Part shown: positions 12,707 through 24,524 of the stretch, piece after piece | Layout: every line of letters starts with the position of its first letter | Numbering within the stretch: the stretch's first letter is position 1 | Source of the DNA: Watersipora subatra | Taxonomy: Eukaryota > Bryozoa > Gymnolaemata > Cheilostomatida > Watersiporidae | Length of the DNA stretch: 64,000 nucleotides | Direction: 5' to 3' | NCBI RefSeq assembly: GCF_963576615.1 | Contig: NC_088716.1 | Location: 3,658,001-3,722,000 of the forward strand | Translations under genes and position numbers: made by a program | The notes under the pieces: model-generated | Told to the model about the DNA's origin: nothing | Seen by the model: only the letters and a program-made list of their open reading frames with translations | Database searches by the model: none

Positions 12707-14284
12707 CAGGGATGTCAAACTCAATTGTAAAAGGGGCCAAAAGTCAAAACACACTTTAGGTCGCGGGCCAAACAGGATAAACATTTATTTATTACACTAA
12801 AATTAATTGTTTTTTGAACATAAATAAGAATAAATACAGACAGGAATACTATTCTGAAACCAACTTAAACCGTGAAGGTTGACTTGCAACAAAATTTACA
12901 TTACAGGTATTTGGTATCTTAAGGTTCACCATGTCTTACTCTGCTGTGATGTAGGTTCAAAATATGTGGAAATGTGATTACAAGCTCTTAAAAGCTCAAG
13001 AACGAACAGTTAAAAATGTGGTTGTAGGTTGGAATCCCATATTTTGACGACGTATTCAACTTGACGTGGTTATTGTTTTGATACATGATGTTATCACATG
13101 AAATCAAATGCCAATAAAAAGCTCAAAATAAAATGTCTCGTAGCACTAATTTATGACAAACACTTTAGGTTCTACCGAAAAGCTCTTATCAAGTATAGAT
13201 GCTCACCACTTTACAGTTTCGTTTCAGCTCGGTCTAATCATCTAGTCATAATCTGATCATGTGACCCATAATTCCCGCTATATGGTGGGAATTTTTGCAG
13301 CATTTTCCGACCATCACTGGTGACCAACAGGCTCCTCATGTTATTTGAGAATTATATGAACCCCCTCGAGCTAATGTTAAAAAATTAAACTGATTTCTAG
13401 GCTAGGTTTTGAGATATCAATGCTCAAAGTGACAGCATTACAATGATAACGAAATAGACGCGCAAGGACAATAGACATGGTTTATTGAATGTGTGAAGTA
13501 TATTTGTGAAAATATTTTGACGAATGAGGTTGCATGAAAGTGTAAACAGAAGCACATTGTGTTCAACTACGTCACATTTGACCCGTTTTGAGAGGGATTC
13601 TAATCTACGGCATTTCTGTGATGGCTGCGATTAACCGTTTGTTCCTGAGCTTTTAAGAGCTTGTAATCACATTTCCACATATTTTGCACCTACAACACAG
13701 CAGGGTAAGACATGGTGATCTTTTGATACCAAATAACTGTAATGTAAATTTTGTTGCAAGTCAACCTTTAAATATTCAAATATTTTTGCTCCTATGCCAA
13801 TTTATATAAAAAATAAACTTGCATATCCCAAAAAGATTTTGCTCTCCTTGAAAATATCTCCTATCGAGATTATACAAGTTATAAATATGAACATGCTAAA
13901 GAACCTGAAAATATACATAAAATGTGTCCTGTTCAGCAGTAACAATTTAAATCATTCAGTATTTTTACTCTTGTGACCTTGATCTGATTATATGATCTGA
14001 CAGAAGCAATGAATTGATTTCCGCTTAGTGTAATGTCCTGTGTTGTGGAGATTCTTAGGATGGACAGCAGGTGCTTATCAGGCTAACTTAATTGATGCGA
14101 GAAGTACGCCGCAAGGCAGGTGAAGCATCGCATTACGGGATATGCAGTTCTGTGCAGTATTATGTCAGCAGCGCTTCATATCAATGGGCCCTGAACAGCA
14201 ATAATGTAAATTGATTTTACGGGTCAAATAAAATTGCAAGGTCGGCCTGGATGTGGCCAGTGGGCCGTGAGTTTGACACATGTG
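12707..14284. mobile_element. hAT-type element with a nested foldback
   Basis: Ends CAGGGATGTCAAACTCA and TGAGTTTGACACATGTG, with GGGCCA-rich subterminal parts, in the style of the animal hAT families that begin CAGGGGTGTCAAACTC. Flanks TTCTAGTA and GTCTAGTA form an 8-bp duplication with one change. No transposase is present. 12875-13768 is a later insertion. Confidence 0.78.
12875..13768. mobile_element. Foldback element with arms of about 140 bp
   Basis: It begins AAGGTTGACTTGCAACAAAA and ends with the complement; the arms include TGTGGAAATGTGATTACAAG and its complement. It sits inside the hAT at 12707. A third, single arm of the family lies at 62280-62424. Class unknown. Confidence 0.8.
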
Positions 14285-14517
14285 GTCTAGTAGTACTGGT
14301 GTGACAAGATAGTATGATTGCTAGCAGGTGTTGTTTAGGGCTAGATAGTGTCCCGGAGGACTGAAACTGAAACTATTATCTCACCAATTATAAAAACAGA
14401 TTAAGGAATAATTAGAGCCATTTTGCACGGTGTTACTGAAAACCCACCAGCGCCAACAATCACACACCTAATTTGACTCGTGTCCAACACCTGCTTGTCG
14501 TAATTATGTGAAAGCAT

Positions 14518-14785
14518 CTCCCGACTTCAGTCCAGTACTGTAACCACCCCTCCAACTTCAGTCCAGTACTGTAACCACCCCTCCAACTTCAGTCCAGTAC
14601 TGTAACCACCCCTCCAACTTCAGTCCAGTGCTGTAACCCCCCTCCCCCATCTTCAGTACAGTACTGTAACCACCCTTCCAACTTCAGTCCAGTGCTGTAA
14701 CCCCCAACTTCAGTCCAGTGCTGTAACCCCCAACTTCAGTCCAGTGCTGTAACCCCCAACTTCAGTCCAGTGCTGTAACCCATGT
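14518..14785. repeat. Minisatellite, 31-bp unit shortening to 25-26 bp
   Basis: Units AACTTCAGTCCAGTACTGTA plus ACCACCCCTCC; later copies lose part of the C-rich tail. Nine or so copies. Confidence 0.93.
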
Positions 14786-15070
14786 CCTGTCCACTTCTAC
14801 CAACAACACAGCTGGTTTCTTTGTTCGCTATACCGACACATACCTTTATTACACAATGACCTCTCAAACATTCTGATTAACAAAACTAAGAAATCTTGAG
14901 ATTGTTTACAAATTGTGCCAAGAAATCATTTCGTCTCTAGGTAACCAGGGGATTGTGACCTCACTGCTGCGATCAAATGAACAAAATAAACCATCGAAGA
15001 TAAAATTAAAATTTTTCACTGTAAGTAATTTGAGCCACTTTTCTTGAGCTAATTAATGAGGCACACAACC

Positions 15071-15157
15071 TAGAGACATCAGAGACCTCTAGAGACATCA
15101 GAGACCTCTAGAGACATCAGAGACCTCTAGAGACATCAGAGACCTCTAGAGACATCA
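15071..15157. repeat. 19-bp minisatellite
   Basis: Unit TAGAGACATCAGAGACCTC, about 4.5 nearly perfect copies. Confidence 0.95.
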
Positions 15158-15847
15158 CTTTCTTCCGTTTTATTCATCTGCTGGTCAACAAACTTCGCGA
15201 TGTCTACACTGTGGAATAAATTGCCAGCATACTCGAAATTAATAAAACCTACTGGTGAGTTTAAGACGGAGATATGGTTCCACCTTAGCTCCGCTTGGTA
15301 AAAATTAATTTCTACGCCTTATGCTGCCGACTCGCTTACTTAGCTCTGCTATTTCCCACTGGCCCCATCATCTCTGCTTTTGTTTGATTGTTGATATACA
15401 ATTGTTTGTACTTTTCTTTGTTTTCTTTTTCATATGTATGCAATTGTATGTACTATGTATTTGATGAAATAAATCACATGCGCGCAGGTGCCTCTCTTTT
15501 CAATGCCTTTGATACCTCATACAGAGCCTATTCTTGGCTTTTATAAAGACAATAAATTTGAGACCAGTGATAGGGATAGGAAAATATCAATATCATGTAT
15601 TGCAAGTAGATGGAGTACAACAGTAATTGCTGAAAGCAAAACATATATACTTATTACAGAATATAAGATGATTTCTGTATAAAATGCACAACTATGATGT
15701 TTTTTACAATATGTACAGCAATCCAGAGAGCCAATAAACCAGGCACACCAGGCTGTCCCTACAGAGCGAATGAACCGGGCAAACCAGGCTGCCCCTAGAG
15801 AGCCAAGATGCTGAGCACACCAGGTTGTACCCATAATCAACACCGCA

Positions 15848-18800
15848 TTAGGAATGAGATCGACGACGTCGAGAGTGCTTGTCTCGTGACCTCTCTCGTG
15901 ACCTTTCGTGCGACTTTTCCTTTGAGCGTCTCCGCTCACGTGACCTGGAGCGACGTTTTCTGTCCTTTGACCTAGAAACAGAGATCAGAAAATGAGCATA
16001 AGGTACACAAATGGATGATAAAATCGATAAATATTGCAATGAAAAGAAATGAATATTGAAAAAAATTAAAATTGCACATGAAATAAACACATGCAAAAGG
16101 AAGAGACTTTTGCCTTCAAGCTTTCATAAAACCTCCATTTAAATGTCACCTCTATGAGACCGCCACTTTCATAGAACCTCCATTTAAATGTCACCTCTAT
16201 GAGACCGCCACTTTCATAGAACCTCCATTTAAATGTCACCTCTATGAGACCGCCACTTTGACAGAACCTCCATTTAAATGTCACCTCTATGAGACCGCCA
16301 CTTTCATAAAACCTCCATTTAAATGTCACCTCTATGAGACCGCCACTTTGACATTCATTTGTTTGATTCTCATGGACCAATAATAAAAAATGATCAGTAC
16401 AGAGTTTTCCACAGAACAGTAGAATTACTAAATGACATCAATTCTTGCGTTGCTGTCGTAATTGCCATGGTTTTATTGACGATGTGCCTGAGATCAAATC
16501 TCAAAATCAACATAATTATACTCCGATTCGAAGCAATTAAAGTATAAATCTGTCCAATGTCATTCAGATTCATCCATAAGGCGATCTGCAATCTGACCTG
16601 AAGACTGAAACATTTAGACGAAAAAGGAGATTTTTTTGTAACAGCGTATATTTATTGTATGACCGTAACAGCAGCCATTATTACATCGTATCTAAATCCG
16701 CTTCCTAAAAATTTTCTAGTTTTCTTTGCTTTTTACTCAGAACTCTAAAAGCACCACCATCGGAATAAGTAATAATTGTATCAGTCTAATATGTCGAACT
16801 AAAAGTAGTTCTTTGTTGAACTTGGTTCGATACTTCAACGCACGTGACAAACTTTTAGCAAAAATGCTAACACCGACGGCATTAAGTCACTCGGTTGGAG
16901 AGAGTGCAAAATATAAGCGACATTAACATTGCCCGTAAACGAGTTGAGCTTTATTTCTTACAATTCTGACCAGCTAGTCAACAAAAAAAGCTATTTGAAC
17001 ATTGCCTGTAATAGAGCGCCACTACAGCAGAAGGGTTGAAAAATACAATGACATGCTCAAATAAAGGTTTTACAATACGTTGAAGGGCATATCAAGCAAG
17101 CGCATGCTTTCCTTCACTGTTAACTATTGGCTTAAGTTGGACCTAAAACTACTACTTATCTGTAGAAGGTAACAATATTTATTAATGCACATCTTCAAAA
17201 CTAAATTATAAATAAAATAAACTTCAAAGACCAACTCCAAATGACAGGATTTTGTAGGATCCCAATTCAATGATAAATTACAAAAATGAAAACAACACTA
17301 TCTACCAAAAAAAATTAACGAGTTGACGGTAGCATGTTCAGGTTGCTACGGCTACTGTTTGAAAAAGCATTGACTATCAATTTAAACATTCATAAAGTTG
17401 CGCAATCAAACATCCAAAAGAAGCTACTTTCAGTGACAGCAATGATACAAATCCCCACGAGGATAGGCGACGACTATCATACGGGCGGGGTTTAATGATC
17501 AAGCTCTGTTACGATTGTGGTAGACTGGGCTTCGGGGCTAACACAGTTCTCGCAGGGCGTTCACGTTGCCTTGTTAGGTTTGAAAAACACGACTCGCTGT
17601 TATCGTCAACGTACAACATTTATCGATTTTTTGTAGGTAAACCATACACGCTGATTTCGATTTTGTACTCAAAATAAAGATTGGTCCACTAACTTTCAAA
17701 GCCATGAATTCTTTTTAAAGTGTTTCAATATCCGTCTTGGAAACAACACAATCGGCACAACAAGCTCCGCCCATAAATATGTGAGGCATGCTAGCTTTTT
17801 AGGAACGGAAATTTGGGATATTTAGTCCGATTTAGAATGATATAGATGGGTGTCTTAAAACCCATTATTATCTAAATTCAGCCTTCAAAATTATGTCTTT
17901 TATGAAAGGTAGATAAACTATTTAACCCTTTCGCAGGCGAACTTTCAAAACTAAATCAGACTCCCATGGGCGAATTAATTTTCCAAAAAATCAAATTTTT
18001 TTACAAGGTTCGTACACTTTTCTGTGTGTTATTATGTGCATATATCTATGTTTAAAGGTGCATATGTATACATGTATATGTCCATAGGCATATATATATA
18101 TTATAAACAAATAAAAATGTATAACATAAAATATATGCTTTTCATAATATTTGTCTATTTACGAATGATATTTTCGAAAGCATTCTCCTTTACAAAGGCC
18201 CACATCAGTCTTTGCACCATGTACTTATTCGTGTAACAAAGAGCTCCCACAAAAATGTACTTCCTGGATTGACAGGCTCAAAAAACTTTTCAAAATACTC
18301 TACTGGTTGAGCATCTACTGGAGTAAATACTGGGCCTGTCACTGCTATAAACTGCTGAATTGTAGGAGATTTATCTCTGTTTATGTTGGTTATATTCTTC
18401 CAGGCACTGGCATCACTCCTCCTCACATCCTCATCATTACTGCTACCAGCCTTTTCATCACTGTCACTTCCAGATGTAAAGTCATTACAATCACAATTCA
18501 AACCTGATTCACTGTCATCTCTTGCTACTAAATCTAAAAAGTCACTGTCAGCTCTGAATCTCTTAGTAATTTCGGTACTAGTACTTGCTTTATTAGAATA
18601 ATTTCGGGAGTTTCTTTTAGAAGTCTTTTAGACGGTAAACTAAAGTCAAACTCTCAAAAAATTCGGTAAATAAAAGCTAAAACCGAAGCAAGAAAAATAA
18701 AAGTTGATAAATTATTTAGAACAATTTTCTAATTTTTTTCTAAAGATTATTTATTCATCACTGCTAAAAACGATCGTTTTTTTCAACCTTGAAGTCAATT

Positions 18801-21800
18801 TTTGAGGCTAACTGAAACTACTATATCGTAGCTTGCTATTGGTAAAAAAAAGTAAACAAAAAACGGCATTTAGCTAACCAGAAACGGCAATAATAAAATA
18901 CGTTACCGAAACGACAAAAACGTCGCACTGCCCATTAGCAGCCGTATCGCAAAGCGACAAAAACGTCGCACTGCCCGCGAAAGGGTTAAAGTTGTTCGTA
19001 GCTTGTTACAGGATGTTTATAGGCTGAACACCAAGAAAAATGAGCTCAAAGAAGCGCGATTTTACCACAAGCTAGCGTTGTTAGCTAGCTAGCGTGCTTT
19101 TTTGAGCTCATTTTTAAATATGCAATGTTAAATCTACCTTTCAGAAAAGACACATTATTTTAAAAGCTGAATATAGATAATAATAGGTTTTAAGACACCC
19201 ATCCCTATCATTCTAAATCGGACTAATCATAGTTAACAACTTCCATTACTAAAAAACTAGCGTACATCACGTATTTATGGGCGAAGCTTGTTGTGCCGAT
19301 CGTGTTGTTTTCGAGACCGATATTAAAGCCTTCATTACTCTGAAAGTTAGTGGACCAATCTTTATTTTGAGTACAAAATCGGAATCAGCGTGTCTTATTT
19401 ACCTAGTAAATACGATAAAAGTTGTACGTGACAGTTATGGTTTAGGTCTAGATTTTCATTTTTGTATGGCCAAAGAGGTGAGTTTGGAAAGATCTTGGAA
19501 TGGATTAGGTAGTTTACAAGCATTTTGCTGTTCTTAAAATGTAAAATACCATAGACTAAATACCTATAACATAGATGTAGCGCCTACTGTATATATATTG
19601 AAATTTATATACCTACGTTATGTATATATCTATGTATATTGAATATCTATGTACAGTGGTGTGCATAAACTTGGAATCACCAGTTAAATCTTCAAATATG
19701 TATGTTTATATGCTGTTGTCTAAGAAATTCTTTGGAGTTAAGTGCCTCAACCCCATCAATATATATATCATTTGAAAGGGAAAATTCTGAAGAACAAGAT
19801 GATGCCAGATATTCGAAAATATTCTCAGATTTTTATCGCTGGGGTGGATCTACCGAAAGGCAGACTTATTGCAGGCTATGAATGTTGTTAGTGAAAATTG
19901 ATAAAATAGGATACAAACAAACTCTTTTATACAAATTGGTGGCCCTGAAAAGGGCCACCAATTAATACACCATAATTAATCTGTTTACAGATTAATACAC
20001 CATAAGTAAAACCACCAATTAATACACCATAATTAAAACACCATTATTAATCTGTTTAATAGGATTAATATAATTCACTCAGAAATGAGTGTGTAAAATC
20101 AATCAATGCATTGTTTGAAAGCACATCTTCTGCTGATCAGATTGATATATAATATCTGGCATGGCATCATAATTGGCGGGAAAATAGAAAGCAAATGGAA
20201 GATCCATTCGATATAGAGTGAACAAAACAATGTGATTCCAAGTTTATGCACACCACTGTACATCTATGAGGCCCACTTTGCATATGGCAATACTCTGTAT
20301 TTTCAGTATCGCAGTCTCACTGACAGTTCATTTATTAGAAAATAAGTGTATCTGCAAAAAATCTTATGTTGCCTGTTGTACACCTATCAGCCAATAACAA
20401 AGGGAAATAAATGGTCTGCTACAAATTTTATCTTATGAGATTCGACAATAAACCATGACCATGATTCCTGTTGAAAGTCCTGGCATGAATGCAATATTAT
20501 AAGTAGTCATGCAGTAACGCTTCATGCCTAGCGCGCTTAAAGAGTGCCAAGAATTTGGGTCGCAAAATAGAATTTGACAAACAGAACACCTGATAGTTGT
20601 GTATAAAACTGTTTAAACTCGCCTGCTGCGTCTCCTCTCATCCTTCACTCTGCTTTTTGCTTTCTTAAGTTCCCTAGAGAAGTCATCGTCATCATTTCTG
20701 TACCTGTCCCTTTCCCGGTCTCTCCCCTCTGATCTGCTCAAACAGTTACAAATGACCATCATACGACTGCAAAGCTTAAATATAGACACCGTACAAGTGT
20801 GAAAGATAGACATTCTACTGCGGGTGTGAGAGATAAACATTCCAATACTGACAGGTGAGAGATAGATACCCTACTACAGGTGTGAGAGATAGACATTCTA
20901 CGGCAGGTGAGAGATAGACACTCTACTGCAGGTGTGAGAGATACACGATCTACTGCAGGTGAGAGATAGACATACTACTGCAGGTGAAAGATAGACACTC
21001 TACTGCAGGTGAGAGATAGACACTCTACTGCAGGTGAGAGATAGACACTCTACTGCAGGTGAGAGATAGACACTCTACTTCAGGTGAGAGATAGACACTC
21101 TACTACAGGTGTGAGAGATAGACACTCTACTACAGGTGTGAGAGGTAGACACTCTACTTCAGGTGAGAGATAGACACTCTACTACAGGTGTGAGAGATAG
21201 ACACTCTACTGCAGGTGAAAGATAGACACTCTACAACAGGTGTGAGAGATAGACACTCCATTAAAATACCTGTGAGAAGAATGAGATGACTTGCTGGAGT
21301 ACTTGTCCCTATCCCGATGCTCTCTGCTATCTCTCCCATCTCTTCCATCTCTGCCTGAATGCCTCGAGTGACGGTCCCTTTCCCTATAAGCATCTCTATA
21401 CCCATCCCTGGGTAACTCCCTTCTCGGTTCCTCATGCCTTTGCTTCAACCTCATCTCTCGCTCTTCCTTCTCTTTCTCAACCCTGCAGTTGTAGCAATAC
21501 AACAATAACTAAAGGGTCAATAAGTGCACGAGGAATGCTACAGTGAGTATCAAAAATGGTGACGGTAGATCAATACTTACTTTTCCATCTCAGCACGGGC
21601 TGCCTCCTCCTGGTACTGCTCCTTGATGGATGGTCCATATTCTTTCATGTTGGCCACAATAACCTTTTGGATAGGAACAGGGATACGAGGAAAAAGGGCA
21701 CCAAACCAGTCCAGTTTCATCAGAAAGTCCCTGACCATGTCACCCATATAAATGACGAAACCCCCGCCAGCCTTTACGTCTATCTCCTGCGCAAGACACA

Positions 21801-24524
21801 CAAAAAGATTGACTAGACCTAGCGAACAAGCAGTAGATAAAAGCCAGTTCGATAAATGCAAAATTGTAATATAGGAGCTAAACAACACAGGCGGAGTAAT
21901 GTAGTCACATTTTAAAATGAACAAGAGTTAAATGTGTTGCTAGCATACAAAGGGTCAGCGTTAGACTTAGCGAGGTGTTATGAGAACAGAAGGTTGGAGC
22001 GGTAGTCTGGACTCACCCAACTCAACGTACCTCCTCATCGGCTAGGTAATCTGCGAACCAATCCCATAGGTCAGCTGGCGGTAGCGTGTACCGGGCGTAC
22101 ATAAACCCGAGACCTCTAATATATGGCGAGTCGCCATGATTCATCATGCCTGTTAGCTGCTTCCTTGTGAGCTTCAATGTGAACAGCTTATAGAGAAGAC
22201 AAAAGGCTGAGGAGACAATTCCACCTGGAAAAATAATTGCGGGGACAACTTTATTAAATAAAATAATACAGGAAAATGTCTAAATGGTGAAAAAGCAGAG
22301 ATCACGCAATAGAATGAGACAATGAGAAGGAATTTATATCATTCATATCATAAATAGCGATGACTACTTTCTATGAAGAAGCAAAGCAGGAGGAGACAAA
22401 TGACTGATGATAGTAGGAATAGTCTGAGAAAAGGTCAGCACGTAGATTATAACTAAAGACTGAAGCGCTCCACTCCCTAACAAATATGTAAGGAGTCCTC
22501 ACCATCTTATTATCTATAAACTCTGCTGATTACTACCTTTTGACCGAAGCAATGCTTCAAGTTAAAATATGTTAAAGTCCAATCTTTCCATGACAACCAT
22601 TACTAGTCCTAAATAAACAGCTATGCAGATACATGGTGGCCTACTCATGAAACATGTATTATTTACATTCTACATCTAGGATATAGAAACTAGTTGAACC
22701 ACAACTGTTATAAGAACTGCTAACCCAGCAACTCTGAAGTGATCCTAGCGCGATAATCTTGCGCCAGACCTATGCGAAGAAAGATGAAACAATCAAGAAT
22801 AAAGAAGACTCAATTGTGTAGCTGCAAGTGATGGTTGTTAGCTCACGGCACACAAGAATATCAAGATTAAAATTCAAGGGGTGAAATGACTGCTGCTCAT
22901 TGATGATCAATATAAAACTTAAGGATTTGATATCATACGACGCCATTTACAAATCTATGGGGTGTGCTAAAAGTGTTAGATGCAAACTAATATCAATGGT
23001 CAGTTGTAAATACAGACGGTTCCCAACCTACGAACGAGTTACGTTCCGAATGATTGTTCGTAAGGTGAATTTGTTTGTAAGTTGCTTCAGTGCTATATTT
23101 TGTATTATAATTTATGTTTAAGGCCTATATAAGTAAATTGAAGGTTTATATAAGTATGTTTAAGGCTTGTATAATTAACCTGTATTGGTTTGTACTGAAA
23201 AAATATTTAATAAAATAAACATATTACTTTGGTGGACGCCGGGCCAGGACACTGCATTTCTTATTTATTGTATGTCTTGTCCTTTCTATTATATTGTTGT
23301 TTTAATCGTTATGCTATCACTTATCGTTGTTGTCTTATTTTTTGTATGTGTTGTCTGTTTATTATATCGTTGTTTCACTCGTTATGCTATTGTTATATCT
23401 GATAGACTGCCATAACACTATCACTTATCGTCACTTATATTGTTGTCATACCAACGCGTTAGCGGTCCTATTTAGTCACCTTGTTAGCCGGTGTTCTTAC
23501 CGTTTGCCGGAACGGTTGATATTATTGTATATATAAATGAGTGCGCTCATTTAGTTGAGCAGAGCAGATAGCCGTACGCTCCTCGGCTAGTGAAATTTCC
23601 TTCGCTAATTAAAAGCTGAATGAAACTACACGCACTCTCTTATCTTTATTTATTAATATAGATCGTGCCAAGTAAAGGCCGGCAAATCCCTTTACAATAC
23701 GTATGTAAAGTTCAAACAAATAACTCGAAAGTTATTCGAGTTACGAACAAAATACATACGTTCGTATGTACCGTTGTTCGTAACTCGAATGTTCGTAAGT
23801 AGGGAACCGTCTGTATAGAGGAGTGGAGTTTATAGACCATATTTATGAATTGAATAGTTGTACAGAGCTGTACATCCAACACAGGTGGTCGCAACTCCAT
23901 AAGCTAGTTGTGAAACGCTGACAATACAGACACAGTCTTGTGTCTGGTAGAAAGAAAAAGATTCCAGAATATGATTAAGGAGAGATGTTTGGACTTACCA
24001 CCAGCACGTACCTGCTCCGACCCCCCTTACTCCTCCACACATCCCTGTCTGTCCTCCAATCTTTCTGCTTCCTGCTTCCCATGGCTCCAAATGCTGCACC
24101 TGTGGTAGACAAAGAATAACGACAGCTTAGCCTACTTCTCTATCCACTAAATTCTTTCACATCGAGAAAGGAGACAGTTTTAACTTCAACTCAAAAACTA
24201 ACCAAAGAGAATGCAGAAAAACCTTAATGTCAACTTGGTGATCTTATCATGAGCTTAACTGATCAGAGAGAAAAGCTATTGGCCACTGCTAGCACAGATT
24301 TGGCGTGCAGTCAATTTAACTTACCCTGTAGTAGATTTCATCCACAACCTCATGGTAAGTTTTTAGCGCAAACAGCTTGACTTTGAAGTATGGAGACCCT
24401 TGAATGTTAGTAAGAATGAGAGAATTGAGGTTCATTGATTTTTCATTGCCCCACACAGGAAGAACATTGCTTACTTTTCCTGAGCCAGCCACATTGGAAT
24501 CTTCATCTTCGTCATAATCTCCCA
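15848..24524 (-). CDS. PRPF38B: Pre-mRNA-splicing factor 38B (PRP38 domain plus RS tail)
   Basis: A spliceosome protein of the Prp38 family, acting in the nucleus. Coding exons on the minus strand are 24524-24325, 24099-24012, 22224-22031, 21786-21581, 21482-21270, 20733-20623 and 15971-15848; all phases match. The PRP38 domain runs from NVLPVWGNEKSMNLN through YFKVKLFALKTYHEVVDEIY, GGQTGMCGGVRGVGAGG, SAFCLLYKLFTLKLTRKQ, DSPYIRGLGFMYARYTLPP and WDWFADYLADEE to DVKAGGG and LFPRIPVPIQK. The last three exons encode an Arg/Ser/Glu/Asp-rich tail ending SRRRRSHS, as in animal homologues. The first resolved exon starts with an acidic run (DYDEDED). The start codon exon was not identified; one possibility is an ATG split across the intron, with A before the acceptor and TG after it. 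The 20623 donor reads AG|GCGAGT, so that 4.6 kb intron is probably GC-AG. The tail is much shorter than the human one. Confidence 0.93.
16118..16350. repeat. 45-bp minisatellite, 5 copies
   Basis: Unit contains CCTCCATTTAAATGTCACC and TATGAGACCGCCACTTT; period exactly 45 (starts at 16132, 16177, 16222, 16267, 16312). It lies in the last PRPF38B intron. Its period keeps a false minus-strand frame open. Confidence 0.95.
16351..17440. other. PRPF38B intron, nothing recognised
   Basis: AT-rich intron DNA with no clear repeat structure or coding signal. Confidence 0.4.
17441..17515 (+). repeat. Fragment of the element family at 52666
   Basis: Shares GATAGGCGACG, a CATACGGG/CATATGGG block and GGGGTTTAATGATC in the same order with the left end of the 52666-53406 element. 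No matching right end is present. Confidence 0.6.
17936..18985 (-). mobile_element. piggyBac element, non-autonomous, TTAA target
   Basis: Begins CCCTTTCGCAGGCGA and ends GCCCGCGAAAGGG, an inverted pair, with TTAA at 17932-17935 and 18986-18989. It carries the N-terminal part of a piggyBac transposase on the minus strand. Length 1050 bp against 2-3 kb for a full element, so it is internally deleted. Confidence 0.85.
18205..18501 (-). pseudogene. piggyBac transposase N-terminal fragment
   Basis: The minus-strand frame has an acidic Ser/Asp-rich start (SGSDSDEKAGSSNDEDVR), then W-rich linker text and DAQPVEYFEKFFEP, which matches the start of the DDE_Tnp_1_7 fold in PGBD proteins. The open frame extends upstream to about 18600. 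The catalytic aspartates are missing. Confidence 0.6.
19430..19581 (+). repeat. Right-end fragment of the element family at 37973
   Basis: Shares a GTATGGCYAAAG block, TTTGGAAA, a CTGTTCTTA run and the end TAGCGCCTACTG followed by TA with 38800-38938. The left part is missing. Confidence 0.6.
19654..20258. mobile_element. Tc1/mariner-type MITE, 605 bp
   Basis: Termini CAGTGGTGTGCATAAACTTG and CAAGTTTATGCACACCACTG form a perfect inverted pair continuing to 27 bp, flanked by TA. No transposase. Near-perfect ends suggest a fairly recent copy. It lies in the 4.6 kb PRPF38B intron. Confidence 0.92.
19934..19963 (-). other. Perfect hairpin matching the histone 3' stem-loop
   Basis: On the minus strand 19956-19941 reads GGCCCTTTTCAGGGCC, the 16-nt core of the metazoan histone mRNA stem-loop, followed by ACCA. 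The pairing continues to a 13-bp arm, longer than a histone hairpin, so it may only look alike. No histone gene is nearby. Confidence 0.5.
20851..21252. repeat. Minisatellite, 25-28 bp units
   Basis: Units built from GGTGAGAGATAGACACTCTA and CTGCA or CTACA, about 15 copies, in the PRPF38B intron between 21269 and 20734. Many units contain GGTGAGA, which resembles a donor in the plus direction only. Confidence 0.93.
23013..23813. mobile_element. Tigger/pogo-like TA-target element, 801 bp
   Basis: Termini CAGACGGTTCCCAACCTACG and CGTAAGTAGGGAACCGTCTG, with TA on both sides and GAACGAGTTACG-type subterminal repeats, as in animal Tigger-like MITEs. It lies in a PRPF38B intron. No transposase. 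The middle part (about 23230-23690) is unlike the ends and may be a separate insertion. Confidence 0.85.

Larger units (their letters stand above)
17632..19407. mobile_element. Foldback element with arms of about 290 bp, split by piggyBac
   Basis: The arms at about 17632-17930 and 19127-19407 are inverted copies: ATTGGTCCACTAACTTTC against GAAAGTTAGTGGACCAAT, and GGGTGTCTTAAAACCCAT against its near complement. The arms have drifted apart, so the element is older than the piggyBac inside it. Family unknown. Confidence 0.8.

Noticed and set aside
16066-16380. 104-codon frame of repeated GGLIEVTFKWRFYES
   Set aside because: A 45-bp minisatellite in a PRPF38B intron.
23230-23690. Possible solo long terminal repeat within the Tigger-like element
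   Set aside because: A TATA-like box is present, but no convincing ends or target duplication were found.
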